This document shows positions 44,230-53,856 of a DNA stretch of 64,000 nt, piece by piece. Both the position numbers and the translations under genes were made by a program. Origin of the DNA: Hexactinellida sp. DTS-2022 (taxonomy: Eukaryota > Porifera > Hexactinellida). The number at the start of each line of letters is the position of its first letter. Positions within the stretch are counted from its first letter, which is position 1. The DNA lies in contig JAPNXP010000014.1 in assembly GCA_028753945.1 (NCBI GenBank), forward strand, positions 4,464,001 through 4,528,000. Reading direction: 5' to 3'. Below the pieces are notes generated by a model. The model saw only the letters and a list, made by a program, of their open reading frames with translations, did no database searches and was not told the origin of the DNA.

Positions 44230-46256
44230 GGACACTTCGTCGACGGACATTTCGTCGAAGGACATTTCGTCGAGGACATTTCGTCGAACGGACATTTCGT
44301 CGAACGGACATTTCGTCGAACGGACATTTCGTCGACGTATTATTTAGAATATGAATTTAACTATAAGCATTTAATCAATTAATCAATGATTAAGTAAGTA
44401 ATAATAGAAAAAGCAATTAATTACTGAAATGAATAAATAAGTATAATAACAACGGTAAAGCAATTATTGAAACAAAATAATTAAAAGTTAAAATTATGAG
44501 CAATTCCTTTGAGATAAGTTATAATATCCCTATTTGGAAAATCTGTAACAATCGCTACGATGCGCTTGCTCCTGGCTATAGAATCTTTAGATTGAGATAT
44601 AATATCACCAGACTCCCATTTTGCTAACTTCGCTTCTTGCAAAGATTGCTCAAGCTGTAAAAAATGCAAAAGCTTGGAAAAACTTGGGTGAGCACAACTA
44701 ATGCCAGATTGAAAACCATTATGCCACCCTTCTACAGAATTATTGGTTCGAGCGACGTGCAAATTAACCCGAGTATATTGGTTCCATATTCTTATTGGAA
44801 ACGGTGGAATTTTTCTGGTATTGTTTGGCAATATTCTTCCAATATAAGTGTCTTCAAAGTATTCTGCAATTTCTATAGCAGTTGTTGGAAATTCTACCAT
44901 AAGTGCTGTAAAAGATTGAATAACTTTGTCTTCTGGAACAAATGCTAAACTGGGTAACATTTTTATTTGGAGAGCGAAATTTGTATCTTCAATATATTGG
45001 TTAGTAAGCCCAGCTGATTGTATCTTGCGATAAATATTTTGTGACAGGTGGAAAAAACATCCTGACACTACGCTAAGAAATTTCTCTTCAAATGCATTAA
45101 TGGAGGCCTTCTCAAAATCCACCATAATTAGAAAAGGGTTTAATTCAGGATTTATTTCAAGAATTTTTGTGAATAGTTTCTTATAGGTGGCTTGAGTTTT
45201 GTTAGTCAGTAGTGCATATATGCATGGAATTATAGTACTACCTTTTTCGGCATGAATAGTGTAAAGTTGGAAGAATTGCTCAGGTACAACTTTGAAGGTG
45301 CCATCTGCATACCAACTTTGAGATTCTTGCAGTAATGAAAGCATTTTAGGTGCACTGAAAATTAGCATACGGTTTGAATCTCCGATTCCAGAATCATACA
45401 CTAAGAATAATTCACCCTTTAGAGTAATCCTGTATTTGTCAGGTATAATCATCTCTGCAGCTGATGCTTGGTTAATACTAGTGTCTTCATCTAAACACTT
45501 ATGTCTGCGTAGCGTTCGTTTAACTGAATCGAGTCTAGGTAGCGCTATTATACTAGTTTCATCGAGTTTGGTAATGCCTTTTGATAAGATCAATCGAGGT
45601 TTCTCTCCCGAGTTTGATGCACACTCTTTCATTGACTGATAAGCTTTCAACATTTGGGAACGTCCTGGATCAGGTCCATGTGAATGACTGGAAACTATTT
45701 CACTAACTTCAGTTGGTTTAATAACTATACCCCCTTGGGTTGTATTAATTCGAGCATTACATAGTCCACGCTTTTCACATACCCAGTATTGGGTACCTGC
45801 CGCGCTAACTCTATTAAGAGTGTATAAAAAACCTTGTAGGTACGCCTTATTTTTCGCTTTCGTAGTTTTGACAATTTCTATGCTAAGTGATTCGGCCATT
45901 CGTAAATTTTCATATTCATAAACAAATGTACATTTATACAGATCTTCGTTTTATGCAACCATAAAAATATAACACGCTATTGATAACATAAACCATACCA
46001 ATTATGAGTGTCATTGTATGTTAAGCTGTTAAGTCAATCAATGAAGTGTCCGATTACTTGTGAAAGTATAACACACAATTGAATGAACCAAAACAATTAA
46101 AGGTGCTAATATATAACTGACAAAAATGTCCTTTATACCCAAAGTCCGTTCGACGAAATGTCCGTTCGACGAAATGTCCATTCGACGAAATGTCCGTTCG
46201 ACGAAATGTCCTCGACGAAATGTCCGTCGACGAAATGTCCGTCGACGAAGTGTCCG
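44230..46256 (-). mobile_element. Complete MULE transposon with tandem-repeat termini
   Basis: Both ends consist of about seven copies of a 16-bp unit, GGACATTTCGTCGAAC, in inverted orientation: left 44230-44338, right 46142-46256. The outermost unit on both sides is GGACACTTCGTCGACGGAC, so the ends correspond in detail. It encloses one intact FLYWCH-MULE transposase. A 9-bp TSD is not evident; the left flank is a GTTA microsatellite that may obscure it. It lies in a cadherin intron (between the exons at 46719-47397 and 43255-43608). Confidence 0.9.
44481..45899 (-). CDS. MULE transposase with FLYWCH finger (intact)
   Basis: The 472-residue ORF from ATG 45899 has no lesion. Residues about 18-75 form a FLYWCH-type finger (FLYTLNR...YWVCEKRGLCNARI...HSHGPDP). 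The MULE domain spans about 190-290: WYADGTFKVVP with the first catalytic Asp, IMVDFEKASINAF with the second, and GCFFHLSQNIYRKIQ with the CxxH pair; the final catalytic Glu is probably in NNSVEGWHNGF (about 400). Unlike the MULE genes at 25973 and 55074 it has no RING finger. It probably mobilises its own tandem-repeat ends. Confidence 0.92.
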   Translation of the reverse strand: MAESLSIEIVKTTKAKNKAYLQGFLYTLNRVSAAGTQYWVCEKRGLCNARINTTQGGIVIKPTEVSEIVSSHSHGPDPGRSQMLKAYQSMKECASNSGEKPRLILSKGITKLDETSIIALPRLDSVKRTLRRHKCLDEDTSINQASAAEMIIPDKYRITLKGELFLVYDSGIGDSNRMLIFSAPKMLSLLQESQSWYADGTFKVVPEQFFQLYTIHAEKGSTIIPCIYALLTNKTQATYKKLFTKILEINPELNPFLIMVDFEKASINAFEEKFLSVVSGCFFHLSQNIYRKIQSAGLTNQYIEDTNFALQIKMLPSLAFVPEDKVIQSFTALMVEFPTTAIEIAEYFEDTYIGRILPNNTRKIPPFPIRIWNQYTRVNLHVARTNNSVEGWHNGFQSGISCAHPSFSKLLHFLQLEQSLQEAKLAKWESGDIISQSKDSIARSKRIVAIVTDFPNRDIITYLKGIAHNFNF

Positions 46257-47519
46257 CCATTCCCACCTAGGATAGGACACAATGAGACACAATTAAGCAA
46301 ATATATGTTAGTCTTTGGAATAAAATTTGAAATATTATTCCATAAAAATTTCTGACACAATTAAAATTTAAGATTTTTCACACTTTATATTCATACACTA
46401 AATATATGTGTTATTAATAACTAGGTTTATCGTGGGAATAAAATTTCAATTATTATTTCCATATAATTTCCATCTAATATTCCATTCCATTTCAAGGTAT
46501 ATAGTAGAAGACCCTAACTAATCCGAACAGTAAGACACAATCAAATTTTAAGATTTTTCACATTTCTTAGTTGAGAAAAGTTTTTATTTGAAAAATATTT
46601 TTTGAATTTTTTTGAAATTCCGCTTCGGATTAGCAAGGGTGTGAATGTACAATTCCAATAGGAAAATTCCCATACTAACTAACCCACGGCAACCTGGTAA
46701 TAATTTATTAACACCTACCAATTAAAGAGAATCTCAGCTGTGAATTAAGTGTATTAGGCTCATCTGCATCAGTTCCTAACTTAGTTCCAATTACGTCATT
46801 CTCCAGATAATCGAACGTATACGTAGCCTGTATTATAGGTGAGTTGTCGTTAATATCTGTAACAATAATTTGTAGTGTAACAGTGTCGCTTAAACCACCT
46901 ATATCAACACACTCTATAATTAGAGTATAGAAATCGGTCGTTTCTCTATCTAACTGGTTTCTGATTATAACAGTTCCAGTTAAAGGTAGAACTGTAAACT
47001 TGTTTTCATTAGGTGTCTCACTGATTATAGAATAAGTCAAGCGGTTATTTATAGGATTAATATCTCCATCAAAGGCTGCTAATACTCGAATTGTGGATGA
47101 AATTCCCATATTTTCAGGAATAAAGTCTATAAATAGATCAGGTGTGAAAATAGGAGAGTGGTCGTTTGAGTCTGTGACACTTATTTGGACCTGTGAAGTG
47201 GCAGATCGAGGTGGCACTCCGTTATCTTCGGCTAACACTTTAAAATCGTATAATAATTGTGTCTCAGCATCCAGAGAATTGGCTATATAAATGTGTCCCA
47301 ATTTGGAATCTATTTTGAAGTAGGAAGAATCTGGTGACTGGATAAGAGAGAATGTTATTATAGCATTTGCGCCTATGTCATTGTCGCTTGCATTAACCTA
47401 TAAACAACATACAGTAGGAACACGGATAAGGTGTACAAGCATACAAAGGGTTTGTATTGGAACTAACACCTTTAGGATAACAATGTAATATGGAACTAAT
47501 AGAAAATACAGTATACTAT

Positions 47520-47875
47520 ACTAACTATATAGTAGACTCTGTTAATAGGAACACGGATAAGGGAAATATCGGTTAAGGAGTACAAAGTTAATTCCCCTAG
47601 CCTATACAAATGCATGTAATTGACTCCGGTTAATATGAATTCCGGATAATACGAACATATTAAGACGGTCCCCTGGTGTTCCTATTAACAGAGTTTACTG
47701 TACTAATACGGTCCCCTGGTGTTCCTATTAACAGAGTCTACTGTATTAATACGGTCCCCTGGTGTTCCTATTAACAGAGTCTACTGTATTAATACGGTCC
47801 CCTGGTGTTCCTATTAACAGAGTCTACTGTATTAATACGGTCCCCTGGTGTTCCTATTAACAGAGTCTACTGAAT
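47520..47875. repeat. TA-target element whose right end is tandemly amplified
   Basis: It begins GTAGACTCTGTTAATAGGAAC. From 47670 the right terminus, about 48 bp containing TACGGTCCCCTGGTGTTCCT and AACAGAGTCTACTG, is repeated five times almost without change, up to the donor side of the cadherin exon at 47910. Confidence 0.85.
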
Positions 47876-48131
47876 ATGGAAGTTAGAATTGTTTCTTAAG
47901 TGTCACTACCTGTAAAACAGAGGTGTCAAGTGAGGTATTCTCAGACAGAGTTTCCTGATACAGACTTTTAGAGAACACGGGGTCCTGTGTGTTGGCATCT
48001 GTAACAGTAACCACTACAGTACCAGTTCCTGTTAGGGATCCTGAGTCGGTTGCGACTGTGAGGAGAGTAAAGACAGAGATAGTCTCTCTGTTGAGAGCAG
48101 CGGTGACAGATATGATACCTAGGTTAGAGGT

Positions 48132-48425
48132 TAGGTAAACAGGAGTAAGCAATGGTATACAGTAAGAGATGACATAACAACAAATAAACAAACAAACAAA
48201 CAAACACGAATAAAGACACAACACAACAAACAAATAAACAAACAATCAATCAATCAAACAGATAAATAAACAATTAAATATACAATCAATCAAAAAACAC
48301 ATAAACACACATAAACATATAGAAAACAAACAAACAATCAAATAAACACAAACAAATAAACAAACAATCACATAAATAAACAACCAAACTAAATAAAAAT
48401 AAAAAATAAAAACAAACAAATCACT
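48132..48425. repeat. CAAA/CAAT microsatellite filling a cadherin intron
   Basis: Low-complexity (AAAC)n, (AATC)n and (AAAT)n runs occupy most of this short intron between the exons at 48426-48756 and 47910-48118. Minus-strand ORFs extending through it are spurious. Confidence 0.75.
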
Positions 48426-49459
48426 AGTTATACTGAAATGGTTCCCTATATTAGAGCTTGAGAGAATACTGTAACTAATCACTGCATTAATTCCTGTATC
48501 ATTATCATTAGCAAACACAGTCAATAGGTTATGTGGCACTGTAACACTTTCTATAACATCAACAGATCGATTAATAGGTGTGAAAAATGGGATCTGATCA
48601 TTGGTATCCTCAACTGTTATAATTAATAAAGTTGTAGAATCTCGAGGGTCAATTGGATCCATATCGGATGCCACAAGGTTGATTTCGTAACTAGGGACTT
48701 CTTCCCTGTCTAGAGTAGATTGTGTTGTGATTACGCCACTTGAGTTCACTTGAAACCTGTTAAGTGGCATAGGTAATTGTATTCTAAAATTAGAAGGCTG
48801 AAATCACTTCAACCGAATACCATTTTTTCAACTTTTTCAACTTTTTTTAATTTTTTTTATTCAACCAAATAGTTAAACAAATAGGAATTTTATAGATTTC
48901 TGAAAATATAGAGATCGTTTTGAATAAATATTTGGTCAACCCAATATATTCGTCTTCAAAACAAATATCAAATACAGTCAACATTCGTTAATTTGAACAA
49001 CCAAATATATTTTTCCTTCGAATTAATTGACTACTGATATTCGGTAACCAACAATATATTAACTTTTGACAAGTAATATTTAATCAAACCGAATATTGAA
49101 CTATGCATTTAAATCTGGCTGGAACCTTGATATATATAATCACCTGTTGGCATATACACCAGTTAGGGAATATGTCACCATGCCACTAACACCTTCATCA
49201 ATATCAACAGCTGTTATAACACCTAGTGTCACACCTGGCATTTGTTCCTCTAGGACACACTACGTAAACCTGTCACTCGTGAATACTGGTGAGTTATCAT
49301 TTATATCCGTAACCGTTATAACTACAGTAGCAGTAGAGGAGAGAGTAGCTCCGAACTTGTCAAACACGACAACTCCAAATGTGTAGCTAGATTGTGTCTC
49401 GCGATCCAAAGCGCCACTAACAACCACCTCGCCACTAACCGCGTTTATAGTGAACACTC

Positions 49460-50670
49460 CTACATTAAGGGAATTACTTAAAAACAGTAGAAATCGGTTT
49501 ATTCTAACTATTAGTGATACAATCTTGTGAAGAAATTCCTACTTTACTAAGTACGTAGTATTTTTCATCGGTTTTTTATAATTAGTTATACAACACCTTT
49601 CTAATGTCAGTGAATACTAGTATATAGTGAATACTCCTAAAGTTAATGGAATTACTTAAATAATTAGTTATACACCTTTTCTGATATAATTTAAGGATAA
49701 AATATCATTTTTACATCAAAATTCACTTTTGCGAAGCCGGGGTTATGTATTAAAAAATACATTACAGTAGCAAATAAACTCGTTAATACGAACCGTCTTA
49801 ATATGTTCGTATTTTCCGGAATTCATATTAACCGGAGTCACTTGCATGCATTAGGGGTACTTATTATTTGAGTAAATATGGATATTTATGTAGGGTATTT
49901 CTTAGTTGACTTATTCATTGAATTATATCAATGGTTGATAAACTTGTAACGATATTATTTAATAATTTTATTTTTATTTTTCCAATTGTGATTCTTGATA
50001 GATAATGACAGATATTCTATAACATAATTTCAAGATACGTAACGTACGTATTTAGCTTGTAACTTTACTTGAAGATTCACTGATTAAAGATTAGCAATAA
50101 CCTGAATCATTCAATATTGGCTATTATTCAATGAATTAGTCAACTGAGGGTCATATGAATCCCTTCACTAAATACACTTATTTACTATTCACCCTAAGTC
50201 TCTCAGAGATACTGAGTTTGTAGAGTATTTTAGTGTCAGCGATTCCCTGAACACATGAATAGTTAGTTTATTTTCGCAAACTAAGTTGTATAATTGTAAA
50301 GTAGAAACATAGTAGATTTGCTTCATTTCAAAATACCTAAACAAAGTGTGAAATCCCTATACGGTTGGCATACATACAAATTGGAACAATGTTTTGTACA
50401 CGCGCATCATGTAAATTCAGACATTTACCGGTTTTGCAATTATCTACAGGTTTGCCTGTTCCCTAAGATTCATGTTATTTGTTGCCTCATTCATTGTTTC
50501 AGATAATTTGTGACAGATTAACAGTTGGCACTGTTCGATAAACCGTAATTAATATACTGACTTAGTGGATTAAATTAGTGGATTACTCCTTAAATCCCGA
50601 ATAAACAAATGAAAATGCCAGAGGTATAATTTCATGCAATAAGTCACTCGCCATTGAAGACAATAACTTG
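49460..50670. other. No gene seen upstream of the first cadherin exon
   Basis: I find no further cadherin exon, no signal-peptide exon and no promoter element. 49770-49850 holds a fragment of the CTCGTTAG family (CTCGTTAATACGAACC). The composite boundary element begins at 50671, so the cadherin lacks its 5' end here. Confidence 0.6.
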
Positions 50671-51876
50671 CAGAGTTGCCGTGGGTATGGGAATTCCCAT
50701 GGGGATCCCCATACCCATGGGAATGGGATGGGAATCAGATTTTCCCCTGTGGGGATCCCCATAGGAATCCTGTGGGAATTCCCATGGGATATTCGAATAT
50801 GGTTTCATTAGGCCATCCTTAATTAATATAGGCTTTACTATTGATACGAATCTGCTTTAGTAATTAAATTGTTTTTATGTATACGTATGTATGTTGCAGT
50901 GCATATGCACTTTTGGTGTACATGCATGTACACTGATAAGTTGGTGTACATGCATGTACACCGGTGTATATGCACTTTATGAACTATATTGGCTACAAGT
51001 GTATATACACCGGTGTATACGCACTTTTATCCATTTTTTATGCAAATGGGTGCTTATGAATTTAAACTAGTGTATTGTTAATTCCTGTGTATCTATCTAG
51101 TTATGATTCAGTCGAAACAGGTTTTTCTAATCCCAGTTTTTTGTAACTAATCGTTTTCTTTTCTATTTATTCTAAATGTGTAAGAAATTCCAATTTTGTT
51201 TTATCTTCAATCGGTTTATTCTATAAACTATCGGATTTTTCTTACTTTATTTCCATGAAATGAAATGTTTAGAATAAACCGGTTTCGACTGTATAACATT
51301 TGATTATATTGATAAGATACAATTATAATCATACTGTCAATGCATTTCAATAAACACAAATTCTTTGAAGTTAATTCTAATTATATTCCCAGCAATGCAT
51401 CCTACAATTGCATTTGTGAAAATCTAATCGATTGCAATTTTATCAAAGTAATTTACACGCGCCGTATGTCATAATATAGTACATGCGTATGTATAATACT
51501 AGCTATATAACATCGAGGGAATGTACAATTTCAGAATCAATGTTTTATCATAACTTAGATACACAGGAATTAACAATACACTAGTTTAAATTCATAAGCA
51601 CCCATTTGCATAAAAAATGGATAAAAGTGCGTATACACCGGTGTATATACACTTGTAGCCAATATAGTTCATAAAGTGCATATACACCGGTGTACATGCA
51701 TGTACACCAACTTATCAGTGTACATGCATGTACACCAAAAGTGCATATACACTGCAACATGTATATTATACTCCCCTATGGGATTCCTTATGGGGATCCC
51801 CATGGGAATTCCCACAGGATTCCTATGGGAATGGGATGGGAATGGGAATGGAAATTCCATTCCCACGGCAACCGTG
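50671..51876. mobile_element. hAT-type element, GTTGCCGTGGG family (copy c)
   Basis: It has the same orientation and interior as copy b (shared TATTCGAATATGGTTTCATT), but is enlarged to 1,206 bp by a nested foldback element (50898-51753). Its right end is the right boundary of the composite and carries the TSD CTTATCAT. Its left flank is ATAACTTG. Confidence 0.87.
50898..51753. mobile_element. Foldback element with ~210-bp arms
   Basis: Near-perfect inverted arms begin CAGTGCATATGCACTTTTGG and share GTACACCGGTGTATATGCAC, itself palindromic. The centre carries a TA-type element at 51109-51291 with ends CAGTCGAAACAGG and CCGGTTTCGACTG. It is inserted in copy c of the GTTGCCGTGGG family; the target duplication is not certain (GTAT on both sides is possible). 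Confidence 0.8.
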
Positions 51877-51884
51877 CTTATCAT

Positions 51885-52391
51885 GCAAGGTTGAAATGCT
51901 TATTCAAGACTGGTCATCCTCGCATTTGGAATTTTATGCACACTCTTAATGATTTAATTACGGATTATGATAATGATATCTCTCGATTAGTATTAGGAAG
52001 AGAAATTACTAGATCAAGGAAAAAACAAGTAAAGATTAATATTGAACATCGAAAAGAATGCAAAGAAAAACTTACAAGTGGTGTATATACTCCTTGGGAA
52101 TTTTTAGCCTCAATAACCCATTCGCTTACACAGACGATTACATTTAATGAATCTGTCGTATACATTTCTGATGATTCGGATGAAAGCGAGGGAGAAGAAC
52201 AGGGAAGTGCATTAGAAAATCAAAATTTATGCGCCGTTTGCCTAAATGTACGTGAGGTCACATGGTTGTTCTTACCATGCAAACACGCAAACTGTTGCAC
52301 CCAGTGTAGCAACACTATTAAAGAATTGGCACAAACCTGTCCAACCTGCAGAGCACCCATCCTAGACAAGTTCCAGATATATTTAAACTAA
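51885..52391 (+). pseudogene. FLYWCH-MULE-RING transposase, copy 1, 3' part
   Basis: It continues the frame of 25973-27073 directly after the duplicated CTTATCAT: ARLKCLFKTGHPRIWNF matches the second copy (56144 onward). The C-terminus is a C3HC4-type RING finger: CAVCLNVREVTWLFLPCKHANCC, then CSNTIKELAQTCPTCRAPIL, ending DKFQIYLN. The 5' and 3' parts together make about 535 codons. The gene's 3' tail is in turn split by the MULE-type element at 52437-53765. Confidence 0.88.
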
Positions 52392-52436
52392 TTAAATCGT
52401 TTATCCCAGTATTAATATTACATTCATTTTATTTAT

Positions 52437-53765
52437 GGGAAAATTCCAAAAATACTCAAGTTTTTTAAAAATTTCCAAATATACTCAACTTTTTACTGAT
52501 ACTCAAATATAAAACTAGATCTTTCCGAATCTACTCAAGTTTTTCAAAATAATTCCAAATCTACTCAAGTTTTTCAAAATAATTCCAAATCTACTCAAGT
52601 TTTTCAGAATAATTCCAATTCTGCTCAAGTTTTTTCAATAAATTCCAAATCTACTCAACTTTTCAGTAAATTCACAGATCTACTCAAGTTTAGAAAGGCT
52701 ATATTTAGTCTATCTTATATATTAAATTTAAATTTAAATCACAATGTTTTTGTGTTTGTTTGTTTGTGTGTTTGTTCAGAATTGATTGAGGAACTGGTAA
52801 AAGCTACAGACCTAAAATTTGGCAGTGGGGTGGGGAATACTAGTATTGTATGTACAACCAAATTCAATATCTAAAAAGATATTCAAATCTTCCATCACAA
52901 AAGGTGTCAAAACCTTTAGCCAATTAAATTCGAGGGGTGTTCCAGTATGGATTAGCAGCTAGCATTTCAATTAGTATAATCGAATGCTTTAGTGTCTGTC
53001 AAATGTTAAGTATGCATTATGGAATACTGAGAAAGTAATCTAATTGATCGAGAGGAAGTTCAGGCATTTAATCAGTTATTTGTGTTCTGTCTGTCTAGCC
53101 ATACATTTATAACATTCCATTGTGTTATTTGTTATCAAATTATTATCAATCAATACAATAACTTCTCCACGTCCCAAAGTTAGGGGTCCACTGGTACAGT
53201 TTCTTAGTGATATTTAATTTTATATTTGGAATTGGTATATTATTATACATGGACAAGCTCATATATCTAGAAAATTATCTGTTCAAATTTGCATAAATAT
53301 CCAAATTATTTAATCTGTCCTTATAGAAACCTGTAGCTAGGATGAACGGATATAAATAGACAGCTAGCGGCCAACCATCAAGAACGACATTTAATTTGAA
53401 AAGGAGATGCTTTAAATACAAGCGAGGGCCGTAGGCCCGAGTACAAGTTGTAAGGACGCGCGTAGAGCAGACGAGCAGATTGTACTAATAAATATTTTTT
53501 GTGGTTGGGATCTCCATACTAGTTTCAATAATCCAATAAAACTTGAGTATATTCGGAATAACCCAATAAAACTTGAGTATATTTGGAATAATACAATAAA
53601 ACTTGAGTATATTTGGAATAATCCAATTAAACTTGAGTATATTTGGAATAATCCGGTAAAACTTGAGTATATTTGGAAAAACTTGATTATATTTACAAAT
53701 TAGTTGAGTATTGTTGAGTATATTTGGAAATTTTTAAAAAACTTGAGTATTTTTGGAATTTTCCC
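52437..53765. mobile_element. Non-autonomous MULE-type element with tandem-repeat ends
   Basis: Inverted ends start GGGAAAATTCCAAAAATACT. Each end is a series of ~29-bp repeats around TCCAAATCTACTCAAGTTTTT. A perfect 10-bp duplication TTTTATTTAT lies at 52427-52436 and 53766-53775; 9-10 bp TSDs are typical of MULEs. The 1,329-bp interior has no transposase. It interrupts the 3' tail of the MULE-RING copy, whose AAAATAAACGAATGTAATAA resumes at about 53829. Confidence 0.85.
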
Positions 53766-53856
53766 TTTTATTTATTATTCTCGTCAATTAAAACTTTCCA
53801 TTTGAAATTTTCATTCAAAATCATGGGCAAAATAAACGAATGTAATAAAATTTTAA

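Larger units (their letters stand above)
34643..49459 (-). pseudogene. 3' portion of a large cadherin gene (9 exons), 5'-truncated
   Basis: Cadherins are Ca2+-dependent adhesion receptors. Exons in coding order: 49459-49144, 48756 to about 48426, 48118-47910, 47397-46719, 43608-43255, 42686-42311, 41563-40981, 40526-40266, 36890-34643. GT-AG junctions join in frame (for example VSG|EVSLVSSLDRE). Some 14 repeat linkers of the DxNDN type mark at least 13 EC domains. The last exon adds a membrane span (near LALIILSTILVIFIACC) and a 128-residue tail with an NPLY (NPxY-type) motif; no classical catenin site is seen. Lesions: in-frame TAG at 49260-49262, frameshifts near 42368 and 40402. Exon 1 begins at a splice acceptor, and no signal peptide or earlier exon is seen up to 50670. 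It is therefore probably a truncated, decaying copy. Confidence 0.8.
27074..51876. mobile_element. 24.8-kb composite insertion bounded by two hAT-type elements
   Basis: The outer left end CAGAGTTGCCGTGGG (27074) and outer right end CCCACGGCAACCGTG (51876) are inverted. The flanking 8-mers are identical: CTTATCAT at 27066-27073 and 51877-51884. The paralogous MULE copy shows the uninterrupted site (56136-56143). The inner flanks of the boundary elements differ (CGGTTATA after 27481, ATAACTTG before 50671), as expected if the two boundary elements were once separate insertions and their outer ends were then used together. Cargo: autonomous hAT, two NHL genes, a 3' cadherin gene piece and a MULE. 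Inference: a macrotransposon. Confidence 0.7.

Noticed and set aside
45436-45639. Plus-strand ORFs inside the MULE and hAT transposase genes
   Set aside because: They are antisense shadows of intact transposase frames.
27074-51876. Explanation of the split MULE gene by integration of a circular molecule through a shared element
   Set aside because: It would predict identical 8-mers at the inner flanks of copies b and c; they are CGGTTATA and ATAACTTG. It is not fully excluded if those flanks were later altered.
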